64,000 bases of DNA from Kitasatospora gansuensis. GTDB lineage: Bacteria > Actinomycetota > Actinomycetes > Streptomycetales > Streptomycetaceae. Numbering within the stretch: position 1 is the stretch's first letter; each line of letters begins with the position of its first letter. The DNA lies in the NCBI RefSeq assembly GCF_014203705.1, contig NZ_JACHJR010000001.1, positions 1,736,001 to 1,800,000 of the forward strand. Reading direction: 5' to 3'. Positions 17,856-26,700 of the stretch are shown in pieces. The position numbers and the translations under genes were made by a program. Below the pieces are notes generated by a model. The model did not search any database and had not been told where the DNA came from. It saw nothing but the letters and a program-made list of their open reading frames with translations.

Positions 17856-18508
17856 CCGCGCTCTGCCGCTTCACGCTGGCCAGGCTGCTGCACTCCCAGC
17901 GGTATCTGCCGCCCGTGCTGCTGTTCCTCGCCCTGGTGACGGTGCTCACCAGCAGCGATTCCGGTCCACTGACCGCCGTGTACGGCGTCTGCGCGGGCTC
18001 GATGTTCCTGACGTCCTGTTGGCTGACGGTGAGTCTGGTCAATCTCGACGAGCCCCAAGGCCGGGCGATCGCCGTCGTCAGCAGCGGCAGCGCGCGTCGG
18101 CTGTTCGCCGCCGACGCGCTGGTGGCGCTGGGGATCTGCCTGCTGCTCACCCTCTTCGGCCTGGCCTACCCGCTGGTCGCGGGCCACCACACCGTCCAGG
18201 GCGTGCAGTTGCTGGTCGGGGCGGCCGCCCAGCTGACGGCCGCGGCCACCGGCATCGCCCTCGGCCTGGTCTGCTCCCGGCCGGTGGTCGGCCGCCCCGG
18301 GTACTCACTGCTGGCGGCACTCGGCTCGGCCCTGGTGCTGCCGCTGGTGCCCCGGCTGCCGCCGCTCAACCCGCTGCTGACCCTGCTGGCCGGGCGGCGC
18401 CCGGCCGCCGAACTGGTCTGGCCGGTCGGCGGACTGGCCGTGCTCGCGGCCGGGCTGGCCGTCGCCGCCGTCCTCGTCACCGACTTCGTCGCGGCGCGCC
18501 GGGAGTAG
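17852..18508 (+). CDS. ABC transporter permease-like membrane protein (218 aa)
   Basis: Partner of the upstream ATPase, joined by ATGA overlap. It has about six hydrophobic segments, for example YLPPVLLFLALVTVLTSSDS and ADALVALGICLLLTLFGLAY, the size of a half-transporter membrane domain, so two copies probably pair with two ATPases. Its last 32 bases overlap the end of the converging MFS gene. Cargo unknown. Confidence 0.8.
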   Translation: MTALCRFTLARLLHSQRYLPPVLLFLALVTVLTSSDSGPLTAVYGVCAGSMFLTSCWLTVSLVNLDEPQGRAIAVVSSGSARRLFAADALVALGICLLLTLFGLAYPLVAGHHTVQGVQLLVGAAAQLTAAATGIALGLVCSRPVVGRPGYSLLAALGSALVLPLVPRLPPLNPLLTLLAGRRPAAELVWPVGGLAVLAAGLAVAAVLVTDFVAARRE

Positions 18509-19895
18509 CCACCGGGTCGGTACGTCGGCGCAGGTGCAGGGCCAGCAGCCCCACGGTGGCCAGCGCCGGGAGCACGGTGACGCCGAGCAGCACGCCCAGC
18601 TCGGCACCGGCGGACTGGGCGGCGGCGTGGCCGGTGTCCGAGGAGACGTAGCCGAACAGCTGGAGCACCAGGCCGTAGGCGAACGAGCCCAGCGCGAGGC
18701 CGAGCACCTCCCCGGTGGCGAACACCCCCGAGAACACGCCCGCCTGTTGGCGGCCGGTGCGGGCGGTGTCCCGGGCGATGTACTCGGGGAGCATCGCGTA
18801 CGCGCAGAGCAGCTGCCCGGCGTGGCCGGCGCCCGCCACTCCCCAGAGCAGCAGCGCGAGCGCGACCGGCAGGGCCGGTGCGGCCAGCAGGGTCAGGCAG
18901 CCGGCCAGGAACAGCAGGTTGGCGATGGTGTAGCCGGCCCGGTTGCCGAGCCGGGCGGCCAGCTTGGACCAGAGCCCGACCGCGAGCAGGTTGGGGGCCA
19001 CGTACGCCGCCACCGCGACACCCGTGGCGGTCGGGTCGCCGATCACGTGCCGGGCGAAGTACGGGGCGCCGGCCAGGAAGCAGCCGGTCGCCAGGGTCTG
19101 CACCACCGCGCAGGCGAACAGCACCCGGAACGGGCCGTTGGCGCGGGCGACCGCGAGCTGGCGGCGCAGGCTGGGCTCGCTGGACAGCACCTGGTGGCTC
19201 CGGGCCCTGGCCGTGCCCAGGAAGGCCGCGAGGGCGCCGACCACCACCACCCCCGCCCCGAACAGACCGGCCCAGCGGTGCCCGGCGAGACCGCCGCCCG
19301 CCGCCTCCACCACGGCCGGACCGACCGCACCGGCCACCAGCGCGGCCAGGCCGATCACCGCCACCCGGCCGCCGACCAGCCGGATCCGGTCCTCGGTGCG
19401 GTGGGTGATGTCGGCCGGGATGGCCGCGTACGGGACCTGGAAGAAGCCGAACGCGGTTGCGGTGAGCAGGAATCCGGCCGCCGTCAGCCAGACCCCCGCC
19501 GTGCCGTCGGCCACCCCGGCGAAGGTCGAGGCCAGGAAGAGCGCCACCGCGAGACCGCCGAACAGCACGTACGGGCGGCGGGCACCCCAGCGTCCGGTGG
19601 TGCGGTCGGTGAGCCGTCCGGCCAGCGGGTTGAGCACGGCGCTCCACACCTTGGGGAGCAGCACGATCAGACCGGCCAGCGCCGCGCCGACCCCGAGGGT
19701 GTCGGTCAGGTAGGGCAGCAGAAGCAGTCCGGGCAGGGTGTTGAAGGTGCCGGTCACCAGGGAGCCGGCGGCGTAGCCCCAGCGCACCCGGCGGGAGCGC
19801 TCGGGGGCGTCTTCGGCAGCATGGACGGGTTCTGGGTACGGCTCGTTGGCCGTGCCCTGGACGGGAGGTGCGAGCTCCCCGGATTCGATGGCCAT
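18477..19895 (-). CDS. GPH-type MFS transporter (472 aa)
   Basis: Twelve-helix transporter resembling the glycoside-pentoside-hexuronide cation symporter branch of the MFS. RLTDRTTGRWGARRPYVLFG is the loop 2-3 motif (D-x-x-x-G-R-x-x-x-R-R-P), and FGFFQVPYAAIPADITHRTE is the helix 4-5 motif of this branch. The ATG at 19895 follows GGGAG. It stands alone and converges on the ABC permease with a 32-bp overlap. It could import sugars or export a product; sequence alone does not decide. Confidence 0.85.
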   Translation of the reverse strand: MAIESGELAPPVQGTANEPYPEPVHAAEDAPERSRRVRWGYAAGSLVTGTFNTLPGLLLLPYLTDTLGVGAALAGLIVLLPKVWSAVLNPLAGRLTDRTTGRWGARRPYVLFGGLAVALFLASTFAGVADGTAGVWLTAAGFLLTATAFGFFQVPYAAIPADITHRTEDRIRLVGGRVAVIGLAALVAGAVGPAVVEAAGGGLAGHRWAGLFGAGVVVVGALAAFLGTARARSHQVLSSEPSLRRQLAVARANGPFRVLFACAVVQTLATGCFLAGAPYFARHVIGDPTATGVAVAAYVAPNLLAVGLWSKLAARLGNRAGYTIANLLFLAGCLTLLAAPALPVALALLLWGVAGAGHAGQLLCAYAMLPEYIARDTARTGRQQAGVFSGVFATGEVLGLALGSFAYGLVLQLFGYVSSDTGHAAAQSAGAELGVLLGVTVLPALATVGLLALHLRRRTDPVATPGAPRRSR

Positions 19896-20066
19896 GACTC
19901 CCGAGGATGGCGGCCGGAAACGCCGGGGACCAGTCGGGGTTCTCCCCCACAGGGTGCGGCCGGGCTCCCGAACAGCACCGATCGCTCGGGTCACTTGCTG
20001 CCACACCGCTACCGGACAGCGTCGGACGCTTGGCGTGTCAGGGGCTTCCCGGACAGGCTTCCTGCC

Positions 20067-22565
20067 ATGACAACCGAGCCGGACCGCGACGCCCTGGTGG
20101 GGCGACGGGGGGAACTGCAGCTGCTGGAACAGGCCCTGCGCCTCACCCGCTCCACGGGTGCGGACGGTCACGCGCGGATCGTCTCGGTCGGCGGGGAACC
20201 CTGGATCGGCAAGACCCGACTGCTGGCCGAACTGGCCGCGCTGGCCGGTACGGAGGGCTGGCGGGTGGCCGTCGGCCGGGCCGGGCGGACCGGGACCGCC
20301 ACCCCGTTCGAGCTGGTGGTGGACGCGCTGGACGATCAACTGGCGCTGTCCGGGCTGGAGTTGCCGGACCGGCTGGCGGGCCGGCTGAGCCGGGTGTTCC
20401 CCGCGCTGGGCGGCGCCGGAGCCGAGGTCAGCGGAGGGGACGAGTACTGGTTGATCCGGGCGGTGCGCAGCGTACTGGAACTGCTGGCGGACGGGCCAGG
20501 GCTGCTGCTGGTGCTGGACGACGCCCACCGGGCCGACCCGCTGACGCTGGATCTGCTCGACCACCTGGCGCGGCACCCGCCCAGGGGCCGGCTGCTGACC
20601 GTACTGGCGCACCGGGACTCCCCCGCCGCGAACCGGCTCGCCACGCTGCGCGGCACCGGCGGCGGACAGCCTTGGCACCACCTGGAGTTGGGGCCGCTGG
20701 CGGCGCACGAGGCGGCCGCGCTGCTCGGGCCCGGGCTCGATCCGGTGGACCGTCAGGTGCTGCTGCGGGACGCGGCCGGGGTGCCCGGGCTGCTCCGGGC
20801 CTGCGCGAGGCCCGACCCCGAGCCGGTCGGCACGTTCGAGCTGGCGACCGCGCAGCCGACGCCGGGCGGCGGTCCGGTGGCGCTGGACTTCGGCCCGCTC
20901 TCCGGCGCCGCATGGCGCACCGCCTGGGCGGCGGCCACCCTCGGGGGCGCGGTCACCCCGCAGCCGGTGGCCGAGGTGGCCGGGCTGCCGCTGGCCCAAG
21001 TACTGCTCGCGATCGACGAGTTGCAGGCCGAGGCACTGCTCCGGCCGGAGCCGGACGGGCCCGGCTTCCGGTTCCGGCACCCGGCGGTGCGGGCGCTGCT
21101 GCTGCGCGGCGGCCGGGCCGGCTGGCAGTACGGGGCGGCGGGGCGGGCGGTCTCCGCACTACGCCGCACCGGCGCCCCCGCCGGGCTGCCGGCGGCCCAC
21201 CTGGAGCGGGCGCCCTCGCTCGGGCCGACGGAGCGTCAGCTGCTGCTGGCCGGAGCGACCGCCGACCTGTACCGGGCCCCGGCGGCGGCGGTCCGACGGC
21301 TGCGCCGCTGGGCTGCCGAGACCGGCGAACCGGCGGCGATCGCAGCTCAGTTGGGCCAGGCGCTGACGCTGGCCGGGCGGGGCGAGGAGGCGCTGGCGGC
21401 GTACGCCGGGGCCAGGACGGCCGAGGACCGGCAGCTGACGGCCGAGGCGGAGTCCTCGGCGCTGCGCGGGCTGGGCCGCTGGGCGGCCGCCCGGGAGCTG
21501 CTGGCGAGCGCCGAGGGCGTCGAACTCGCCTGGGCCGCCCTGGCGTTGGAGGTCGGCGACCCGGTCGGCGGACGGACCGCCGCGCAGTGGGCCGAGCACG
21601 GGTACCTCCGGGCCGGCCGGCTGGGCGACGCCGCCGCGCAGGCCCACGCGCTGGCGCTGCTGGCCGCCGCGCACGCCGCCGACGAGCGGTTCGCCGAGGC
21701 GGCGGAGGTGGCGGGGGCGGCGGCCGAACGGCTGGCGGGGCGGGAACTCCCACTGCACCGGCTGGAGTCGGTGCGCTGGCTGACCGAGGCCGAGCTCTAC
21801 CTCGGACGTCGGCACCGGGCCGAGGCGCTGCTCGGCCGGGCCTTCGAGGCGGTGCTCGACTCCGGCCAGTGGCAGCTGCTCGGCCGCACCGCGCTCGGGC
21901 TGTCCCGGGCCAGATGGGAGGCCGGGGACCTGGCCGGAGCGGCCGACCGGGCGGTACTGGCGGTGGCGGCCGGACGGCGGTTCCCCAGCCCGCCGCTGGC
22001 GGTGGACGCCCTGCTCTGGCACAGCCGGATCAGGCTCGCCGGGCGGGACGTCCCGGGCGCCCACCGGGCGGCGGCCGCCGCCGGGCGGGAGGCGGCTGGC
22101 CTGGGCCGGCTGTGGCAGCGCCGGGTCGAGGAGACGCTGCGCATCCTCGGCACCGTACCGGCCACGGCCGAGGCCGTCCCGGTCCGACGGCCGCCAGGGG
22201 CCGGGCTCACCGCGCTCACGGACGCGCAACTCCTGGACGCCGGGCTCGCGGACGTCGGGCTCGCGGACGCCGGTCCCGACCGGACGGAGCCGCCGGGGCT
22301 GGCCGGGCTCAGCAGACGTGAGGTGCAGGTCGCGCTGCTGGTCAGCGAGGGGTGCACCAACCAGCAGATCGCCGGCCGGATGGGCGTGAGCGCGAAGACC
22401 GTGGAGACGTACCTGAGCCGGATCTTCCGCAAGCTCGGCATCGTCTCCCGGGCGCAGGTCGCCCACCTGGTCGGCCTGGACGGACGGCTGCGCCGCCCTT
22501 CGGGACCGGGTGGCCCTGCTCCACGGATCGGGGGCAACCCGTGGAGCGGGCCAGGGGCCGTCTGA
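20067..22565 (+). CDS. LuxR-family regulator with AAA-type ATPase domain (832 aa)
   Basis: Large ATP-binding activator (LAL type). The N-terminal ATPase has Walker A GGEPWIGKTRLL and Walker B LLLVLDDAHRAD. The middle is a long helical, TPR-like array (residues ~380-700) rich in Ala, Leu and Arg. The C-terminal LuxR helix-turn-helix reads LSRREVQVALLVSEGCTNQQ, then VSAKTVETYLSRIFRKLGI. A 15-bp coding repeat lies just before the HTH. It is divergent from the MFS transporter and stands first in the regulatory block, upstream of the AfsA-like gene. Proteins of this kind often act as pathway-specific activators of polyketide clusters. Confidence 0.88.
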   Translation: MTTEPDRDALVGRRGELQLLEQALRLTRSTGADGHARIVSVGGEPWIGKTRLLAELAALAGTEGWRVAVGRAGRTGTATPFELVVDALDDQLALSGLELPDRLAGRLSRVFPALGGAGAEVSGGDEYWLIRAVRSVLELLADGPGLLLVLDDAHRADPLTLDLLDHLARHPPRGRLLTVLAHRDSPAANRLATLRGTGGGQPWHHLELGPLAAHEAAALLGPGLDPVDRQVLLRDAAGVPGLLRACARPDPEPVGTFELATAQPTPGGGPVALDFGPLSGAAWRTAWAAATLGGAVTPQPVAEVAGLPLAQVLLAIDELQAEALLRPEPDGPGFRFRHPAVRALLLRGGRAGWQYGAAGRAVSALRRTGAPAGLPAAHLERAPSLGPTERQLLLAGATADLYRAPAAAVRRLRRWAAETGEPAAIAAQLGQALTLAGRGEEALAAYAGARTAEDRQLTAEAESSALRGLGRWAAARELLASAEGVELAWAALALEVGDPVGGRTAAQWAEHGYLRAGRLGDAAAQAHALALLAAAHAADERFAEAAEVAGAAAERLAGRELPLHRLESVRWLTEAELYLGRRHRAEALLGRAFEAVLDSGQWQLLGRTALGLSRARWEAGDLAGAADRAVLAVAAGRRFPSPPLAVDALLWHSRIRLAGRDVPGAHRAAAAAGREAAGLGRLWQRRVEETLRILGTVPATAEAVPVRRPPGAGLTALTDAQLLDAGLADVGLADAGPDRTEPPGLAGLSRREVQVALLVSEGCTNQQIAGRMGVSAKTVETYLSRIFRKLGIVSRAQVAHLVGLDGRLRRPSGPGGPAPRIGGNPWSGPGAV
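22236..22280 (+). repeat. Three tandem 15-bp coding repeats
   Basis: The unit GACGCCGGGCTCGCG occurs nearly three times in a row (22236-22250, 22251-22265 with one change, 22266-22280 decayed at its end). It encodes DAGLA-DVGLA-DAGPD in the linker before the HTH of the LuxR regulator. It probably arose by slippage. Confidence 0.85.
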
Positions 22566-22658
22566 CGAAGGGTCAGAGAGCCCGACGGGCGGGAGCGCCC
22601 CGGAGGGGGATCACCTGGCGCTGCCGACGGGTTCCACTCTGCGGGCCGTGCCCTGAGT

Positions 22659-22680
22659 ACCGCTAAAGCATCACTGAGGC
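22659..22680 (+). promoter_or_regulatory. Candidate SARP box upstream of the AfsA-like gene
   Basis: Two heptamers, CTAAAGC (22663-22669) and CTGAGGC (22674-22680), are separated by four bases, giving the 11-base period at which SARP proteins bind one face of DNA. They lie about 140 bases before the AfsA-like gene. A very similar pair, on the other strand, lies before the LuxR gene at 26701. The SARP encoded at 23975 is the obvious candidate ligand. Binding is inferred. Confidence 0.45.
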
Positions 22681-22818
22681 GCTGACCGGCAGTTCTGGCC
22701 AGTCAACTTGCTGCCACCGTGCCGTGCTGGCCCCGGCCGGTCCGGTGCGGCGACGCTGGCGGACGGGCGGTCGGCAGCCGACCCGGTCGATGCACGGCGC
22801 CGCAGCAGAGGAGGACGC

Positions 22819-23802
22819 ATGAGAGGCGAGAGTGCCGCCACCGCGGAGTTGGGCACGGGCCACGACATCCGGCACCTGATCCACTGCCCGCCGTCCTGGG
22901 ACCACTACCTGCTCGACGCGCCGAGCAACGGCGAGGAACGCTTCGTGCTGGCCGGGGAGATCCCGCTCCGGCACCCGCTGTTCAACGACGGTTCCGGACA
23001 CTTCCACGACCACCAGCTGACCACCGAGGCGATCCGGGAGATCGGCGAGTTCGTCGGGCACCAGTACTTCGGGGTGCCCGCGCAACGGCGCGGCCTGTTC
23101 TACCGGTTCAGCCTGGAGCTGACCGATCTCGCGGCCTGGCGGGCGGAGTCCCGGCCGGCCCGGATGACCACCGACATCCGGGCCACCCCCGCCCACTCGG
23201 TGCACGGTGTGCCGCGCGGGCTCGACTTCCACCTGTCCGTCCAGATCGACGACGTGCCGTGCGGGACGGGCAGCGCGGGCCTGGTGTTCGTCCCGCCGGT
23301 GCTGCACCGCACCCATCAGGAGCACAGCAGTTGGGCGGTCCGCGCCACGCCCGAGCTGGCGGACGAGCCGGACGGCCCGACCTGGCCGGTGCCACCCACC
23401 TCGGTCGGCCGGGCGGCGCCGCAGAACGTGGTGATCAGCGAGCCGACCGAGAGCACCCGGGGGCAGCTCAGCACCTGGGTGCTGCCCCGCGCCGACCACC
23501 CGGTGCTGGGCGGCGGCGGACCGCACGTCTCCGGCACGCTGCTGCTCGAATCGCTGCGCCAGGCCTCGCTGTTGGCGGCGTCCCGGGCCTTCGGACTGGC
23601 GCCGGGACGGTCCACCCTGGTGGCCACCGACATCCACGTCAGCGGCTACGCCGAGACCGACCTGCCGTTGCGCTGCGCGGTGGTCCCCGGTCAGCTCGGC
23701 CGGGACGCGGCCGGACGGCCCGCCGTCCCGGTCACCCTGACCCTGACCCAGCACCGGCGGGCCGTGGCCGAGGCCAGGACCACCGTCGTCCAGGACTTCT
23801 GA
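22819..23802 (+). CDS. AfsA-like A-factor biosynthesis hotdog protein (327 aa)
   Basis: Member of the AfsA/ScbA/BarX family, whose founding members make gamma-butyrolactone signals by joining a beta-ketoacyl chain to dihydroxyacetone phosphate; others are regulatory or of unknown role. Two hotdog halves are visible: residues ~40-130 (FVLAGEIPLRHPLFNDG and TTEAIREIGEFVGHQYFGVP) and ~225-327 (LLLESLRQASLLAASRAFGL, VATDIHVSGYAETDLPLRC). The motif that usually reads DHVPGM in the second half is GPHVSGT here, so activity may differ. GGAGG precedes the ATG. No receptor gene of the ArpA type is in the window. Confidence 0.82.
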   Translation: MRGESAATAELGTGHDIRHLIHCPPSWDHYLLDAPSNGEERFVLAGEIPLRHPLFNDGSGHFHDHQLTTEAIREIGEFVGHQYFGVPAQRRGLFYRFSLELTDLAAWRAESRPARMTTDIRATPAHSVHGVPRGLDFHLSVQIDDVPCGTGSAGLVFVPPVLHRTHQEHSSWAVRATPELADEPDGPTWPVPPTSVGRAAPQNVVISEPTESTRGQLSTWVLPRADHPVLGGGGPHVSGTLLLESLRQASLLAASRAFGLAPGRSTLVATDIHVSGYAETDLPLRCAVVPGQLGRDAAGRPAVPVTLTLTQHRRAVAEARTTVVQDF

Positions 23803-23831
23803 CGGACCAGAACGTCCGAGCGACCAGTACT

Positions 23832-23862
23832 TCTCCGACCTGCCTGGCCAGGCCGTCGGAGA
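23832..23862. terminator. Hairpin between afsA-like and SARP genes
   Basis: Outer arms TCTCCGAC (23832-23839) and GTCGGAGA (23855-23862) enclose the perfect palindrome GCCTGGCCAGGC (23842-23853). The long stem after the afsA-like stop fits a terminator, but no U-run follows, and it could equally be an operator for the SARP gene. Confidence 0.45.
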
Positions 23863-23974
23863 TTCCACCGACACAGGACCGGGCCACGGGGGCGGACGTG
23901 ATCGAGCGCAACGAGCGGACCAACGGGAGAGCTGCGTCGTGCCGGGCACGCGCCGGGCGAAACGAGGCGTGGAC

Positions 23975-26632
23975 ATGAGCGGGTTGAGGTTCAGGATCCT
24001 GGGACCGCTGGAGATCGAGGGGGCGGCCGGGCCAGGTGTCTCGTACACCCCGGGCGCGGCGAAGGTCCGAGGGGTGCTCGGCGCGCTGCTGGTCAACGCG
24101 AACGGGACGGTCTCGGTCGACAGTCTGATCGACGAGCTCTGGCAGGACGACCCGCCGCGCACCGCGACCACCACGCTCCAGGTCTACGTCTCCCAGCTGC
24201 GCAAGATCTTCCGGCGGGCCGCTCCCGAGAACGGCGCCCCGGTGCTGCTCACCCAGCCCCGCGGCTACCGGATCCGGATCGACGCCGACCAGCTCGACCT
24301 GACCACCTTCGAGGGCCTCTACCAGCGCGGGCGGGAGGCACTGGAGGCGGGCGACCACGCCGCCGCCGCCGAGCTGCAGGGCCGGGCGCTCGCCCTCTGG
24401 CGCGGGCCGCTGCTCGGCGACACCCCGCACGGTCCGCTGCTGGACGCCGCGTCGGTCCGGCTGCTGGAGGCCAGGACGGCCGCGCTGGAGCAGCGCATCC
24501 TGGCCGACCTCCAGCTCGGCCGGCACCGCGACCTGATCCCCGAACTCCGCTCACTGGTCGAGGAGTTCCCGCTCCGGGAGGAGCTGCACGGCCAGCTGAT
24601 GCTGGCCCTGTACCGGGCCGGCCGGCAGGCCGAGGCGCTCCGGGCGTACGGTGCGCTGCGCCGCACCCTGGTGAACGAGCTGGCGATCGAGCCGGGCGCA
24701 CCCGTGCAGCTGCTGCACCAGCGCATCCTGGCCGGCGACCGGCAGCTCGCCACTCCCGAACCGATCGGCTCACCGGCGCTGGCCCTCGGCTCGGCCGCCG
24801 AGCCGCCGGTGGTGCACGGACTCCCGCCCGCCGACCCGGCGTTCACCGGCCGGGAGGACGAACTGGCCGAGATCGACCGGCTGTTGCGCGCCGCCCCGCC
24901 CGGGGCGTTCGTGGCGCTGGCCGGGCAGCCCGGCGTCGGCAAGACGGCGCTCGCGGTGGCCGCCGCCCACCACAGCGCCGACGCCTTCCCGCACGGTCAG
25001 CTCTTCCTCGACCTCCGGCCCGAGCCCGGTCGCCGGCTCGAACCGGCCGCCGCCATCTCGGCCCTGCTGCGCCGTGCGGGCGCCCCGGTTCCGGCCGGCG
25101 GCGACCCGGCCGATCTGCACGAGGCCCTACAGCAACTGCTGGCCGGGCGACGCCTGTTGCTGGTCCTGGACAACGTCAGCTCGGAGGCCCAGCTGCGCCC
25201 GCTGCTGCCCACCTCGGCGGGCAGCAGCGCGATCGTCACCGGCCGCCGGCTGCCGGCCGGTCTGGACGGGGTGCGGCCGCTGGTGCTGGACGTGCTCGGC
25301 CCGCGCGCGGCGCTGGCCGTGTTCGAGGCGGCCGCCGGACCGGCCAGGGCGGCCGAGCACCCGGCGGCGGTGGCCGAACTGCTGGAACTCTGCGGCGGGT
25401 TGCCACTGGCCATCCGGGTCGGCACGGCGCAGCTGAACGCCCGGCCGCACTGGTCCGCCGAGTCGCTGGCCGGCCGGCTGCGCGACCGGCGTTCCCGGCT
25501 GTCCGAGCTCCGGATCGGCGGACTGGACGTCCGGGAGCGACTGCTGTCCGCCTACCAGGACGCCGGCCGGACCGAGCAACGCACCTTCCGGCTGCTGGCC
25601 CTGCTGCCCGACCACTTCGAACCGTGGGCGGTCAGCGCGGTGCTCGGCCTCGACCCGCACGACCGGCGCACCCCGGTCGGCACCGCCCGACTGCTGGACG
25701 CGCTGGCCGACGACCACCTGCTGACCGCCGACCACGACGGCCCGCAACCCGGCCGCTACCGGCTGCCCGAGCTGCTCCGGCTGCTGGCCGCCGAGCGGCT
25801 GGCCGAGGAGGAGGGCGAGGACACCGTCCGGGCGGCCACCAGGCGGCTGTGCGACGCGTACGTCCGGGTCGCCGAGGAGGCGGACGCCGTCCTGAATCCG
25901 CGTCAGGCGGGCGTCCGGATGGCCCGGGACAACGGTGGTGACGCACCGTCCGAGTGGTTCGCCCGCGAGCTCGGGCCGCTCACCCAGGTGGTCCGACAGG
26001 CCTATCTGGCCGGGCTCTGGGAGCAGACCGTACGGCTGACCACCGCGCTGACCGGCCATCTGGAGTCGCACGCGCGGTGGCGGGCCTGGGAGCAGACCCA
26101 CACCCTCGCGCTGGACGCCGCCCGGCAGCTCGGGGACCGCTCCGGCGAGGCGCGGCTGCTCGGCTCGCTGGGTGACCTGGCCTGGCAGCACCGGCGGACG
26201 GCCGAGGCGCGGGACCGCTACGAGGCGGCCCGGCGGGTGGCGGAGGACTGCGGCGACCAGGTCGCCCGGAGCCGGGCACTGGTCGGCCTGGCCGACCTCT
26301 GGCTGGACGGCGGCGAGGTCCCGGAGGCCGCCGCCCTGCTGACGGCCGCCCTCGCCGCACTGCCGCCCGGCCGGCCACGCGAGCGCTACCACGTGCTGCG
26401 GGCCATGGCGTTGACCGCCCTGCTGGCGGAGGGTCCGACGGCGGCGCGGTCCAGGTTCACCGAGTGCCTGGAGATCGCCCAGACCCTGCGGGACCGCCGT
26501 CTTGAGGCCCACGCCAGGCGCGCGCTGCGCCGCCTGCACGACCCGGACGACGACCCGGCCGGCTGCCTGGAGATCCGCCCCGGCGTCTGGCGCCTGCGCA
26601 GCCCGGCCCCGCTGACGCCGGCGCTGGTCTGA
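23975..26632 (+). CDS. SARP-type regulator: BTAD, NB-ARC and TPR domains (885 aa)
   Basis: Large AfsR-like activator. Residues ~1-97 are the OmpR-type winged helix (LRFRILGPLEI, TATTTLQVYVSQLRKIFRR, QPRGYRIRI). Residues ~98-245 are the bacterial transcriptional activation domain. Residues ~285-540 are an NB-ARC ATPase with Walker A AGQPGVGKTALAVA, Walker B LLLVLDNVSSEAQL and the GLPLAIR motif. The tail is TPR-like (GDRSGEARLLGSLGDLAWQH). ATG 23975 opens directly on the winged helix; a GTG at 23939 is possible. SARPs bind heptamer repeats at 11-base spacing and recruit RNA polymerase; such repeats occur upstream of three transcription units here. Confidence 0.9.
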   Translation: MSGLRFRILGPLEIEGAAGPGVSYTPGAAKVRGVLGALLVNANGTVSVDSLIDELWQDDPPRTATTTLQVYVSQLRKIFRRAAPENGAPVLLTQPRGYRIRIDADQLDLTTFEGLYQRGREALEAGDHAAAAELQGRALALWRGPLLGDTPHGPLLDAASVRLLEARTAALEQRILADLQLGRHRDLIPELRSLVEEFPLREELHGQLMLALYRAGRQAEALRAYGALRRTLVNELAIEPGAPVQLLHQRILAGDRQLATPEPIGSPALALGSAAEPPVVHGLPPADPAFTGREDELAEIDRLLRAAPPGAFVALAGQPGVGKTALAVAAAHHSADAFPHGQLFLDLRPEPGRRLEPAAAISALLRRAGAPVPAGGDPADLHEALQQLLAGRRLLLVLDNVSSEAQLRPLLPTSAGSSAIVTGRRLPAGLDGVRPLVLDVLGPRAALAVFEAAAGPARAAEHPAAVAELLELCGGLPLAIRVGTAQLNARPHWSAESLAGRLRDRRSRLSELRIGGLDVRERLLSAYQDAGRTEQRTFRLLALLPDHFEPWAVSAVLGLDPHDRRTPVGTARLLDALADDHLLTADHDGPQPGRYRLPELLRLLAAERLAEEEGEDTVRAATRRLCDAYVRVAEEADAVLNPRQAGVRMARDNGGDAPSEWFARELGPLTQVVRQAYLAGLWEQTVRLTTALTGHLESHARWRAWEQTHTLALDAARQLGDRSGEARLLGSLGDLAWQHRRTAEARDRYEAARRVAEDCGDQVARSRALVGLADLWLDGGEVPEAAALLTAALAALPPGRPRERYHVLRAMALTALLAEGPTAARSRFTECLEIAQTLRDRRLEAHARRALRRLHDPDDDPAGCLEIRPGVWRLRSPAPLTPALV

Positions 26633-26636
26633 CGGC

Positions 26637-26658
26637 GCTTTAGCGGGGCTTCAGCGGG
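26637..26658 (+). promoter_or_regulatory. Candidate SARP box upstream of the second LuxR gene
   Basis: Two adjacent 11-base units, GCTTTAGCGGG and GCTTCAGCGGG, differ at one position. Read on the other strand the heptamers are CTGAAGC and CTAAAGC with four bases between, matching the element at 22659-22680. The site is 42 bases before the ATG of the LuxR gene. Confidence 0.55.
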
Positions 26659-26700
26659 TGCGGCCAGTCTGGAGGGTGGACTTCGGACAGGGGGCGAACG

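Noticed and set aside
18534..20066. Long upstream extension of the first LuxR regulator frame across the MFS gene
   Set aside because: The frame is open only because it is antisense to the MFS gene. The protein family begins at the ATG at 20067.
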